Source: Puccinia triticina (Eukaryota; Basidiomycota; Pucciniomycetes; Pucciniales; Pucciniaceae). From it: a stretch of 64,000 nt of DNA. The notes under the pieces are model-generated. The model ran no database searches. It was not told where the DNA came from and saw nothing but the letters and a program-made list of their open reading frames with translations. Where the stretch lies: contig NC_070564.1 in assembly GCF_026914185.1 (NCBI RefSeq), positions 1,798,001-1,862,000 on the forward strand, given 5' to 3'. The translations under genes and the position numbers were made by a program. Shown here in pieces: positions 47,282 to 57,547 of this stretch (positions within the stretch are counted from its first letter, which is position 1; each line of letters begins with the position of its first letter).

Positions 47282-48088
47282 TCACGGTTTATCAAAGTCA
47301 AAATTCTTTAATAAAGGTTCTTCTAAGAACAACCTCTTCAGCTCTTCAAAAGCCGCTAACAAGTCGTCCGTCCGAAAACCCACAGTATTTCCAATTTTCT
47401 CTTGAGTCAATGTCGTTAAAGGGCCCGCTACCTGCGAAAATTTTGGAATAAACTTCCTGTAAAAATTAGTAAATCCCAGAAATCTTCGCAAACCCTTCAA
47501 ATTGGAAGGATAAGGCCAATCTTGGATTGTTTCTAACTTGCGTTTATTCATCTTTAAACCCTCATCCGTAATATCAAAACCTAGAAACGTAACCTTAGGA
47601 CAAAAAAACTCACATTTAGACAAAGAAGCCTTTAAAGAATATTCTCTCAATTTTCCTAATACCTTGCGTAAATCATCGAAATGTGATTCTTCTGTTCGTG
47701 AAAAAATCAAAATGTCATCAATGTATACAAAACAGAAAACGTCTAAATACTCACGCAAGACGTGTTGTATGAAACGCTGAAAAGTGGCGAGAGCATTGGC
47801 CAACCCAAAAGGCATCACAAGATACTCGTATAAACCCCACGGGGTACGAAAAGCTGTTTTCCACTCGTGACCCTCAGCGACCCTTAAAAGATTAAACGCT
47901 GCTTTAAGATCAATTTTTGAAAGAAATCTACAACCATGTAAGTTATTTAGCAACTGAGAGATAACCGGAAGAGGATAGGAATCCCTGATAGTCATACCAT
48001 TTAGCAACCAATAATCGACACAAGGTCGATCAGCCTTTCCTTCCATCTTAACATAAAAAATTGGGGAGGCCGCTGCAGAAGAAGACAC
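47282..48088 (-). pseudogene. Gypsy reverse transcriptase
   Basis: Minus-strand reading: RPCVDYWLLNGMTIRDSYPL, FLSKIDLKAAFNLLRV, TPWGLYEYLVMPFGLANA and the polymerase box FVYIDDILIF with the conserved Asp pair, followed by TFLGFDI and the thumb/connection FYRKFIPKFS. A stop near 47284 separates it from the RNase H (IVHCDASGFAIAAVLSQ), and another near 48137 separates it from the protease region. Confidence 0.9.
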
Positions 48089-48139
48089 TTGAATAAACCC
48101 TTTCTTTAAATTGTCATCAATATAGCTCTTCAGTTGATC

Positions 48140-48579
48140 TCACTCAGTCTTACTTAAATTGTACATTTTCCCGAAAGGGGGAATAGCATTGTCTTTCAAA
48201 TTAATTTCACAATCAAAACCTGAACGATGAGGTGGAAGAGAAGCCAGACTTTCAGACACAAAAACATCAGAAAACTCATCTAACAAACAAGAACCCTTAG
48301 GCGGTTCCTCTCCTGAAGCGGAAATCTCGCAGCCATGAATAACAATATCTTTTCCAATCCCACCAATAAAAGTATTGGTGGCACTCAACCAGGTACTGCC
48401 TAAGATAATCAACGCTGAAGACAACTTAGTGACATGTAAACGCACGGAAGAGTGAAGAAATTTGCCCTTAACAGTAGGGATCAAAATAAAACCATCTATA
48501 AAGTGAAAAACGTCGCCAGAAACAGGAGCGGAACCATCGAACGATCGAACTTGAAGCCCGAATTCTAAATCTTTAATCT
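48140..48579 (-). pseudogene. Gypsy protease-RT linker
   Basis: Minus-strand frame with LHVTKLSSALIILGSTWL, where LG..WL resembles the end of the Ty3 protease region, and FDCEINLKDNAIPPFGKMYN, the conserved linker leading to RT. The protease active site is on the other side of the 1418-bp insertion. Confidence 0.75.
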
Positions 48580-48587
48580 TTAATTTA

Positions 48588-50005
48588 CGGACTTACTTCG
48601 CGCACTGCGGAAAACTCTTCGCGCACTGTGGGGGTCGTCGTCTCGACGTCCAGCCCCCAGTGCGCGCTTCTGCCATGGCTCTTCGCGCACTGCATTTTCC
48701 GCCAAAAAAACGGCTTGAATTTCTTGAGATATTTTTTGATGAATCAATAGAATGGCTTTTTATGATCCCCCTAAAAAATAATCAAGTCATTTAGGGGTTG
48801 CCTTGAGCCTAGAGGAAATTGACATGAAAAAATCATATTTTAACGCGGCAGGGACCTGTAATATCGCTTCCTATGCCCCAGTAGCCCCAAAAATCTCACA
48901 GTATCATGGCACATGTGCAAATTCATGACCTGATAATTTTCAGAATTTTTCCCAGAGATATAAGGGGTGCGCGGCAGGCTTAGTAGGAAAATTACTGCTA
49001 ACTGTATAGCTTTTTTGTCACACACCCAAACAGTCCCAAAATTTCAGCAATGTTTTCATTGTGGATATTCTCCGCGCCATAAATTTCTTGGCAATAGTGT
49101 GTTATGATAACATGAGATGTAGTGCGGCGGGCTTAGTTGGAAAATGACTGCTAACTTATCTCATGTTTTAATGACACACTATTGCTAAGAGCTTTATGGC
49201 GCGGAGAATATGCAAAATTGAAACAGTCCTGAAAATTTCAGACTGTTTCAGCATGTAAAAAAAAATCTATACATGTAGCCGCCATTTTCCTACTAAGCCC
49301 GCCGCGCACCCCTTATATCTCATGTTATCATGACACACTATTGCCAAGAAATTTATGGCGCGGAGAATATCCACAATGAAAACATTTCTGAAATTTTGGG
49401 ACTGTTTGGGTGTGTAACAAAAAAGCTATACAGTTAGCAGTAATTTTCCTACTAAGCCTGCTGCGCACCCCTTATATCTCATTTTATAATGACACACTAT
49501 TGCTAGGAATTTCAGGGAATTAATTTGAAGCATATTTCTCTGTGCTCTCAAAATTTTGTACCTTTGTTGTGTGTAACAAAAAAGTTATACATATACGCAA
49601 AATAATAAACGCAATACCTATTTGGGCTAAAGGAAAGCTGGTGAAAATTCTGAAAATTATCAGGTCATGAATTTGCACATGTACCATGATACTGTGAAAT
49701 TTTTGGGGCTACTGGGGCACAGGAAGCGGTATTACAGGTCCCTGCCGCGTTAAAATATGATTTTTTCATGTCAATTTTCTCTAGGCTCAAGGAGACCCCT
49801 AAATGACTTGATTATTTTTTAGGGGGATCATAAAAAGTCATTCTATTTATTCATCAAAAAATATCTCAAGAAATGCAAGCCGTTTTTTGGGGGTAATGCA
49901 CAGTGCGCAAAGAGCCGTGGCGAAAGCGCGCACTGGGGGCGGGACGTCGAGACGACGACCCCCACAGTGCGCGAAGAGTTTCTCGCAGTGCGCGAAGTAA
50001 GTCCG
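48588..50005. mobile_element. Long-TIR DNA element inside the Gypsy protease, 1418 bp
   Basis: The ends CGGACTTACTTCGCGCACTG and, inverted, CGGACTTACTTCGCGCACTG are flanked by TTAATTTA on both sides (48580-48587 and 50006-50013). The inverted arms extend inward about 370 bases. The centre repeats a module containing CTCCGCGCCATAAATTTCTT in both orientations. No transposase. The 8-bp duplication fits hAT, while the long arms recall foldback or Mutator-like elements; superfamily is open. Confidence 0.85.
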
Positions 50006-50926
50006 TTAATTTATTCTGAAATACAAATTGTTCATCAATGAAAGAGGTTGATGCCCCCAAATCAACAAGTACAGAAACGTTGATTAGTTCATTCTTCCTC
50101 ACAAGAAGTTTCCCATCAAAAAATGGGTGATTGCTAAAAATATTAGGTTTCTTAATCAACTTGAAAGACTTACGATCTATTTCTCCTTCCTTATCATCAT
50201 ATTCCGCCTCCATCATTTGACGATGAAATAAGATTTCGCTGATAGACCATGGCTCCGCTGAAATGGAATCCACTGGCGCAACAGGAGCTGAATGAGGCTG
50301 ACGAGAGGGACCAGCCACAGGACCGCCAGAACCCAAACCAACCGTAGGTCCTGCAGGAACAAAACTACCAGAAGAACTAGCAGTCACCGGAGATTCAGAA
50401 TGCAAGCGCTTCGCCGGTCCTTGATGAGCAACTTCCAAAACCGATTCTCTCTTCTTTCCTTTCCCGACTGTTGATCCGCGACGAAACTCACGCGGAGTTT
50501 CAGATCGCCTATCATGTTGCGAAACCGAAGGGGAATCCTCTCTGAGCGTCCCTCCCATATCTCGCCACAACTGGAGAATGTCCGCACGTTTCAAACGCTG
50601 ATCATCGGGGAGAGGGCAACCATGAATGGATTCGTGTTCTTCATCGTAATTTTCACCGCAGCGGATACAAATGTGCCACTTGCGACATTCCGTTCTGAAG
50701 TTTGCAAAAGAAAACCCATCTGCTGCCTCCATCGCATCCAAATCCATAGGAACCGCGGGAGGTAAAGGCTTTACTGGGGCACTAGTGATTCGCGCCTCCA
50801 ATCGAGGAACCGGAGGAGGAGCAGCTCGTCGTTGACTAATCAACGCCACACAAGGCACATCGACCGATAATTTAACCGCCAGTTGCATCTTTGCTTCCAA
50901 AGAGGTCAACTCATTCCATCCACCCC
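50006..50926 (-). pseudogene. Gypsy Gag C-terminal part and protease start
   Basis: The minus-strand reading has a proline-rich Gag segment and a cysteine/histidine knuckle (CIRCGENYDEEHESIHGC). A long Ser/Pro/Gly linker follows, then the retroviral-type protease start VLVDLGASTSFIDEQFV, in which the catalytic D-[ST]-G appears as DLGA. The N-terminal Gag is missing. The frame begins just inside a 24-base T tract at 50927-50950 that joins directly to the truncated LTR. Confidence 0.8.
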
Positions 50927-50950
50927 TTTTTTTTTTTTTTTTTTTTTTTT

Positions 50951-51272
50951 GGAATGAGGTGTCTCTCGTGTTGAATAGTTACTTTAGTATTTTCCGATAA
51001 GAATGAGAAATAAAGAACAAAGATAACGAGATGAAGAAAGAAAGAAAAAGGGGACAAAGAACAAATACAAGGTAAAATATATAAGAATGATGACGAGCTA
51101 CATTTGTAAAACAACTGGGTAATAACTAATAAAAACAACAATAATTTATCTCAAAACTGGCATAAACATTTCATAATTTTTAAAGCGCATGACACTTACA
51201 TATTATGAACGCTCCTATTTGTAAATCTGAAAGATGTCTAAATATTAATCAACAAAATGTTCAGTCATTACA
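50951..51272 (-). repeat. 5' LTR of the Gypsy element, truncated
   Basis: It matches 44242-44563 over its whole 322 bases, but the 110 bases corresponding to 44132-44241, the primer-binding site and the start of gag are absent. The break is filled by A24 (read on the element strand). Confidence 0.85.
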
Positions 51273-51277
51273 AGCGG

Positions 51278-52325
51278 CATGCCAAACTTGCCAAACATGG
51301 CAGTTTGGCTGCCATTTACAGTCGATCGACTTTGCAAAAGTCGATCGACTTCGTTCCTCTTGTCAACATTTTTTCATATCCCCCCCAGGACCTAACCCAG
51401 GACCTAACCCAGGACCTAACCCAGGACCTAACCTAAGGGCTGGTTGGGGTGGTTGAGAGGTGGGATGTTGTCGGATTCCGACTTCGTCGAAATCCGAACT
51501 TCAAGTCGCGCGAGGTATGGCAGCCAAACTGCCATGTTTGGCAAGTTTGGCATGCCGCTATTGGGTGTAACACACCCTTGAAGGATGTCCCCCGCGCGCG
51601 CGGGAACGATCCTTCAAGGAGGGAATATGCCAACTACTCAGGTGGAGATTTTGACCCGACCCGCCCCGACCCGACATTTACCTCGGGTCGGGTTCGGGCA
51701 CTGTTTTCCGACCCGAACCCGACCCGTTTACATCCTGACTCGGAACCCGACTGTTCTTCCAATGCTCCAGTTCCTGCAACCAGTTCCTGCAACGTTGCTG
51801 GAACTTGGAAGGGATAAGTAATGCTGTCAATGTTGAAGTCCAACAAGTTGCGTACATGTCAGCATCCTTCGAGCTCTACTGTGTATCGAAATCTCCTGGA
51901 GACAGAGCAAGGCAAGACTTCCCCAGTCTGTATGGAGCTGGTAGGTAAGGTCTGATTGCGAGGGCTTCCGGTCGCCCGGTGTTGGTCGCGATTAAGCTTT
52001 TGATAAACCTAGGAACCCACATCCCTTCATAGATACAAGACTCAAGAATGTGGCCGACTGGAGTGATCACATTGCCATGATATTCTCAAACCAGCAACTG
52101 ACAGCCCGAGCGGGATCGGATGCCATCCTCATCCCTTCCGTTGACGCAGCGAAGACTGGTTACCGATATATGGTAGCGCGTCTGCGTGATGGTCATTTGG
52201 ATGAGACCCCTTGTCGAGTGTTGTCGACCGATGACTGGGCTCCGTGATGCTCCTGATCTAGCCGAGCAAAGCAGCAACTGCAAGTTTCACTACTCTCGCC
52301 CTAGTGCAGCCATCAAAATGCTTAT
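51278..52325. other. Remainder of the hAT right end and GH10 upstream region
   Basis: 51278-51540 is an inverted-repeat segment (CATGCCAAACTTGCCAAACA and its inverse near 51525-51560) with a palindrome GTCGATCGAC and four 13-base AGGACCTAACCC repeats (51390-51433). 51553-51738 is the hAT sub-terminal region rich in GACCCGACCC. 51775-52325 shows no convincing gene; an open frame at 52050-52247 has no recognised motif. Confidence 0.5.
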
Positions 52326-52333
52326 TATAAATA
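52326..52333 (+). promoter_or_regulatory. TATA box of the GH10 gene
   Basis: TATAAATA lies 120 bases before the ATG at 52454. This is the usual distance for a fungal TATA element plus a short leader, and the following pyrimidine-rich stretch (CCCTTTCCCTCTCC) resembles a fungal transcription-start context. Assignment is by position and sequence only. Confidence 0.55.
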
Positions 52334-52453
52334 GGGGGCCCTTTCCCTCTCCAAAATGCTTTCTTCTCCAGAAGGCGACTTTAGAGCTCTTTCAGCCTTT
52401 CCACTTTTACACAAACATCATAGCAAAATTTTCTAGTCTTTGAGGCATTCAAG

Positions 52454-54262
52454 ATGAAGTCAATGCGATTGCGTGTTTTCCTCCTCTTACTTGGCATTTT
52501 CGCACTGATTTCGTTGACGATCGCGGCTCCCGCCCCCGATGCAGGGAATCCGGATCGTGATGCCGAACATGTACCAAAGCCTGAACCTGAACCGAAGCCA
52601 AAACCTGAGGGCACGGAGAAAACACCTGACCCTAAACCGAAGCCGAAGGCAGGAGATAAACTGCTGATGGGGATCGGAATAACTGCTGATGGGCTGAAGG
52701 GTAAAAATCCAAACGAACCCAACGATCCTGTGGATACCCAGGGTCGATACAAGAAGGTTGTTACGGACTACTTCGCGGTCGTAACGCCTGGAAATGGTAA
52801 GTAATTCTCTCTGAGGGTGCCCATGTTCCTGAATATAGGATTGAGTAAATCTGGGATCATCGTAGAAATGAAATGGAGCTTCTTGGAAGAAAATAAAGAC
52901 CAGTACACATTTGATCTTGCGTTCGTCCCACTTCCTCTTTGACCATTTCTCTCTCCTTCCCATAGTTCATTCATCTACCAACACCACTCTCCCTGGTCTT
53001 ATTTTAGTGATGAAATTGCCAGATATGCTAAGGATTACAAGAAACAGCTTCGCATACACACTTTCTTTGCGTAGGTTCCACAAGTCGATCACTTTCTTTT
53101 AATTGATGTGGTGCTCAAACTTGGTGTTTTCTTTTGCAGCAAGGACCAAAATCCAAAATGGGTGGGCGATTTGAAGCCAGATGACCTCGAAAAAAAAATG
53201 AACGCAATCCTGGAGAAAGTAATCAGTCAGTATGGTCCACAAGCCATAGGAGCTGATATTGTCAATGAGATTCTGGACGACCAGGGTGCTCTAGCCAAGG
53301 ACAACCCCTGGTACAAGGCACTTGGAGACAAATGGCTCACAAAAGTTTTTACCCACGCCAAGCAAGTCCGCGATAAATCCGCCCCCGGCATGCTGCTCTT
53401 TAGTAAATGGTTTTGATTCTTCTCATTAATTTTTATCTGGAGAAGTGATAAGCTTATCAAAGCAGCACTTGAGATTTATGTACTGACCCAAAGTTATTTT
53501 TTTTAGTGAATGATGTCAGTACTGAGGGTATAAATGCCAAATCAACTGGCATGCTTCGCATTGCTACCGACCTTCATAAGGCTGGACTTCTAGATGCCGT
53601 AGGATTTCAATGCCACTTTATTGTAAATCAAGGAGATGACCCAACAGTCCCAAAAGGTATAGTCATAATCCTATTGTGTCGAGCAGCAAATTTTGTGCAA
53701 AGTTGGTCTATCCGAGAAAATCATTTGATGTTTGATGATTGGTTTCCCCTACAGACTTCAAGCAAAATTTGGAGCGTTTTACAAAAGAAGGTATGACATG
53801 CTTCGCTGGCTATATTCAGTATTTTTATTATCTTGTTCACATATTAATTATCTGGTAAACATTGATTTAAAATTGAAGGGTTAAATGTGGCCCTCACAGA
53901 AGTGGACATCCGAATTGATATGAAAGGCCAGCAAAAGCCAAGTGATGCAGATGTAAAGAAAAAAACGGATGCTTATAAACTTGTTTATGAGACATGTAGG
54001 CAGGTGAGGGGATGTGTTTCAGTTACTACCTGGGGAGTAACTCCCAAGGATTCATGGATCGGTCACAATAATGTATTCCCAGGTAAGGTTGACTGCATAT
54101 GCTTGAACGAGTTTGGGAAACCCCAAACTTACTTTGCCTTTTTTTACAGGGTTTGGAGAAGCTACTCTTTTTGACAACAATTTCAAACCAACTCCGGCAA
54201 TGGAAGCACTCATTCAAGATGGATTTTTCCCCAAGATTGGTGGAGGCAGTGGAAAGCCATGA
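52454..54262 (+). CDS. Secreted GH10 endo-1,4-beta-xylanase-like protein
   Basis: GH10 enzymes cut the xylan backbone of plant cell walls. Eight exons are proposed: 52454-52796, 52866-52920, 53008-53070, 53140-53402, 53507-53656, 53755-53790, 53879-54082 and 54150-54262 (1227 bases, 408 residues). A signal peptide (LRVFLLLLGIFALISLTIAA) is followed by a Lys/Pro/Glu-rich linker. The GH10 barrel begins with VTDYFAVVTPGNEMKW. The acid/base Glu sits in GADIVNEILDD and the nucleophile Glu in ALTEVDIRID. Near the end is TTWGVTPKDSWIG..ATLFDNNFKPTPAMEAL, also typical. However, the conserved HTLVWHSQ strand reads HTFFAKDQ, losing the Trp-His pair of the -1 subsite. Intron 2 starts with GTTCGT (52921). 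The fold call is strong; activity on xylan is doubtful. Confidence 0.9.
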
Positions 54263-54972
54263 AAATGAATCTTTGCTTTGTGTATGATTACATACCACAT
54301 GTTCATGCAGCCATCATTACACATGTAAAACTATTGAAACCCCAGCATTTCCCATACCACCCTCTGTCAAACAAAATTCTTTTCTTTGAATCATTTTTTT
54401 CTTTCATGTACATACATCTCCAACCTAAACTGTTTTCCATAACCAATTCACTCTGTATGTAGACAATTTACAAACTAGCATGTACAAAAAAATGTTTTAG
54501 ATCAACACCAGGAAAAATGTTATTTCGCCTTCCCTCATTGCCCATTGGCTGCATATATGATTCTAATCTGTACACCAATAACAGTCTGACATCCAAACAT
54601 TTTACACCTTGAAATGATGACATGACAAAGTTAACATTCCAAATCATTGGCCAAGAATTGATGTGGCAATCACCCAGTTCACATTGCTGTCTTGAATACT
54701 ATTTTCATCAAATATTGTCATTAATATCACCCTATTTTCTCAACAATCAGAAATAGTGGTCCCAGAAGAATTTTCCCAGCTCAAATACTCTGCAAACTTT
54801 TGATACCAAATGTAATAAATATAGCATTAAGAATCCAACTTGAACTGGGCTCATGTAGGAGTAAGCAGAATTTTGATCAGTGTGCAGAGAAATGAGCAGA
54901 TCAGCCACTGGGCATTTAGTAGTGGCCAAGGCTTTGTTTGGTGTCAGCATAAATATTAGGGGTATATATTAA
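54263..54972. other. Intergenic region
   Basis: AT-rich sequence after the GH10 stop, with no gene or repeat I can support. The first 200 bases are probably its 3' untranslated region. Confidence 0.4.
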
Positions 54973-55132
54973 GGCCCCGTTTGGAGCCAATATAATTGCA
55001 CAATATAATCTGGAAACTTGTGACATCTGATCAAGTTTTGGCGGACCTGATCAGATGTCACATAGGATGTCATGCAAAAAAACTCATATATTGCCTGGAT
55101 CATATTGGCTCCAAACGGGCCCTCATGCAATT
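54973..55132. mobile_element. 160-bp MITE with GGCCCCGTTTGGAG termini, copy 2
   Basis: The ends GGCCCCGTTTGGAGCCAATA and the inverse TATTGGCTCCAAACGGGCCC enclose the same GTGACATCTGATCA stem as the copy at 24530-24677. The two copies are in opposite order of their inner parts. Confidence 0.7.
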
Positions 55133-55218
55133 ATGGTGTTCAAAGTTGGTTTGCATAATTTTATGCATGCATAAATCATAAAATCATAAAAATATTTTGG
55201 TGAGGAAATTTTGCATTA

Positions 55219-57545
55219 CAGCTAGCCTAGAAGAGCTTGCGACTTCAGTCGTGAGCTCTGGAAGTTTGTGCCGCAGCGGTGAAAGTTTTGCGCAGCTGTA
55301 GGGACCGTGCACGCGGACCGTGGTCGGGGGGTCACGGGGGAGCCCGCAGGTACATAGCGCCACCGATCCCCTGCCACCCACCACCATCCAGCCACCACCG
55401 CCATTGAATCCCACACCGCCGTCGCATCCACCACCGCCGTCAAATCCCCGACCACCGTTGAATCCCCCACCGCCGTCGCATCCACCACCATCCAGCCACC
55501 ACCACCGTCGAATCCACCCGTTCAACCACCACCCCCAAATCCACTTCATCCGCCCATCGGAACGATCCAACGCAGGTGAGTATTTTCTGTTTATCATTGA
55601 TACTATCAGGAGCACATAAGCCTTACTGATAACATCCGTAAATTATCTAGCTTGAGGATGGATAACCATGAACAATCCCTTTCTCCCTCCGATTACAGTG
55701 AATGGCTCCACCACCCACTTACGCCACCTGCGGACCAACACGTGCCCCTGCCGTTTGACGGGACTGCTCAACTAGTTTGAATTCACTTGCAGCATTTAAA
55801 GAAAGGAGAGGATGAAAATACAAAGAGAAAGTTAAAAGAGAAAGTACAACAAACAAACTGTTATCTGAACCTTGTTTTGCTTTAATTTAATGTACAGAAG
55901 TAGAAGGGGAGGAATAAAAAGACGGTGCTGAAGATAAAAGAGAAAGAAATCAATTGAAAAAGAAGGAAAGAGAAGAGCGAGAAAAAAGAGAAAGGAATCA
56001 ATTGAAAGAAGAAAAGATGAGAGCAAGAGGAGACAATTGTTCATTCTGTGTAACCACAGCCTTTGAACAGGCCTCTCATAAGTTCGGGTGTGAAGACAAG
56101 TCTGGTGAAGACCTCAATGGCCTCCCCATCGGTTTCACCTCCATCAAGCTCTCCATGTCGCCGCAAGGTAGCCTTCGGGACGCTGAAGGCTTTCTCGATT
56201 GGGTTCTTGTCGGGCGAATAGGCAGGAAGATACACAAGGAGACATCCATGGTCGTCAACGATCTGTTCAATGTTGCCATTGTGATGTATTTGGGCGTTGT
56301 CCATGACGAGGATGCTTCGGGGTCCTGGGAATGGGTTCATATTAGGAAGCTTCAAAGATCAAATGATCAGTTTTGGATGGAAGCTTAGTTAGGATCAAGG
56401 AATATTTGACTCACCAACACGTGCTCCAAGTAACACTCAAAATCAACGCGCCTGACGTTTTCGGGCTGTACCATCACTGCAACGAGGCCACCAAGGTCCA
56501 CGGCGGGAATCAAGTTGAATCAATGGGTGGCTCGGGTTACAACAAGCCGGGAGGTCCTCTCGCCCACTGGAGCCCAGCCCCGAGTGCGTATTACGGCATC
56601 CAGACAAACCCCGCTCTCGTCTTTGAAAGAGAAGTGTTAGGGACATTAGTTACTGTAAGAGATTGGGACCACACGGAGAGACGAAAAAAGGATAAAACCC
56701 ACCAGTGAAGACAAGCCATTCAGGGTCAAAGGTTGCCATCAGTAGAACGTACTTTGCTCGTTGAGTTGGGTCTTGATTTGCGTTTACCTTTCTCATGGTT
56801 TTTTGACTGAGCTGGAGGCGTTCGTGAAGCTCGTTTGAGATAGTTTGTAGGGAGATTTGGAGGTTAAATTGTTCGAATAATGACTGCTGGATCTCTTGAA
56901 GATAGATGGTTGGGTCGTCGGTCACCAACTCCAAGAGGAATGCACGTTCTTCTTCGCTGAGGGCTAAGGGTTGCCCTCTTCTTTCGTAGGTTTCCGGGTT
57001 GTTGACAACAGAGCAAGTCACTTCGTAGAGAATACGCCAGTGTCTGAGGGAATCAGAGCTGACCTCGGATCCATTTGACACATTAATGTCGGCAAGGGGT
57101 TGTCCATCAAGGGCCGCCCGAACAACGGTGTATTTGAATGCGGCAGTATACTTGACATACATCGACGGCGGTGAGGGGAGTGGTGGGGTGTGTATTTTTT
57201 TGGTTCAGTCGTGCACTGCTCTTTGGCTATGAGGGGGCGGTGGGGAGGGGTGTGGGGCTGAGGAGGATGGCGGTGGGGGGGATTCGACGGTGGTGGTGGA
57301 TGCGACGGCGGTGGGGGATTCAACGGTGGTCGGGGATTCGACGGCGGTGGTGGATGCGACGGCGGTGTGGGATTCAATGGCGGTGGGTGGCAGGGGATCG
57401 GTGGCGCTATGTACCTGCGGGCTCCCCCGTGACCCCCCGACCACGGTCCGCGTGCACGGTCCCTACAGCTGCGCAAAACTTTCACCGCTGCGGCACAAAC
57501 TTCCAGAGCTTGCGACTGAAGTCGCAAGCTCTTCTAGGCTAGCTG
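55219..57545 (-). mobile_element. Tc1/mariner-type element with about 300-bp TIRs, 2327 bp
   Basis: The ends CAGCTAGCCTAGAAGAGCTT and its exact inverse are flanked by TA (55217-55218 and 57546-57547), the Tc1/mariner duplication. The arms continue inward about 300 bases through GTGCACGCGGACCGTGGTCG and a tandem of CCACCGCCGTCGAATCC-like units. The transposase lies on the minus strand between them. It is complete in outline but has one nonsense codon. Confidence 0.85.
56041..57162 (-). pseudogene. Tc1/mariner (DDE_3-type) transposase with one stop
   Basis: Exon 1 starts at ATG 57162 and carries a helix-turn-helix region (AAFKYTVVRAALDGQPLADI and LLELVTDDPTIYLQEIQQSL). An intron near 56690 joins FDPEWLVFT to DESGVCLDAVIRTRGWA, whose DES holds the first catalytic Asp. 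An in-frame TGA follows at 56522-56520. A second intron near 56360-56400 leads to PRSILVMDNAQIHH (second Asp) and LPAYSPDKNPIEKAFS (third acidic residue), ending near 56041. Except for the stop, the order and spacing are those of fungal Tc1-like enzymes. Intron borders are inferred. Confidence 0.8.
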
Positions 57546-57547
57546 TA

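Larger units (their letters stand above)
44132..51272 (-). mobile_element. Ty3/Gypsy chromovirus retrotransposon, broken, with two nested insertions
   Basis: It is oriented on the minus strand. The long terminal repeat at 44132-44563 begins and ends with the TG..CA rule (TGTAA..CTTCACA on the minus strand). The other repeat survives as 50951-51272. AGCGG flanks both sides (44127-44131 and 51273-51277), a 5-bp target duplication typical of this group. Reading right to left come a Gag/zinc-knuckle and protease part, reverse transcriptase, RNase H, integrase and a chromodomain. Premature stops (near 48137 and 47284), two DNA-element insertions and loss of the gag start make it inactive. Confidence 0.9.
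39954..51738. mobile_element. hAT DNA transposon carrying nested insertions
   Basis: The left end TCAGGATGCAAATGGGTCGG is mirrored at the right, whose reverse complement reads TCAGGATGTAAACGGGTCGG. The flanks CTCAGAAC (39946-39953) and CTCGGAAC (51739-51746) are an 8-bp target duplication with one change. Sub-terminal GGGTTGGGT/GACCCAACC repeats lie at both ends. The transposase lies at 40248-43822. About 8.4 kb of the 11.8 kb is later insertion (42265-43557 and 44132-51272). GGAGGGAATATG..CCCGCGCGCGCGGG sequence at 44060-44120 and 51553-51627 forms an inverted pair on the two sides of the Gypsy insertion. Confidence 0.8.

Noticed and set aside
51390..51433. Four AGGACCTAACCC units as a telomere-like repeat
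   Set aside because: The unit is 13 bases, only four copies, and does not match fungal TTAGGG telomeres; it is a short internal tandem.
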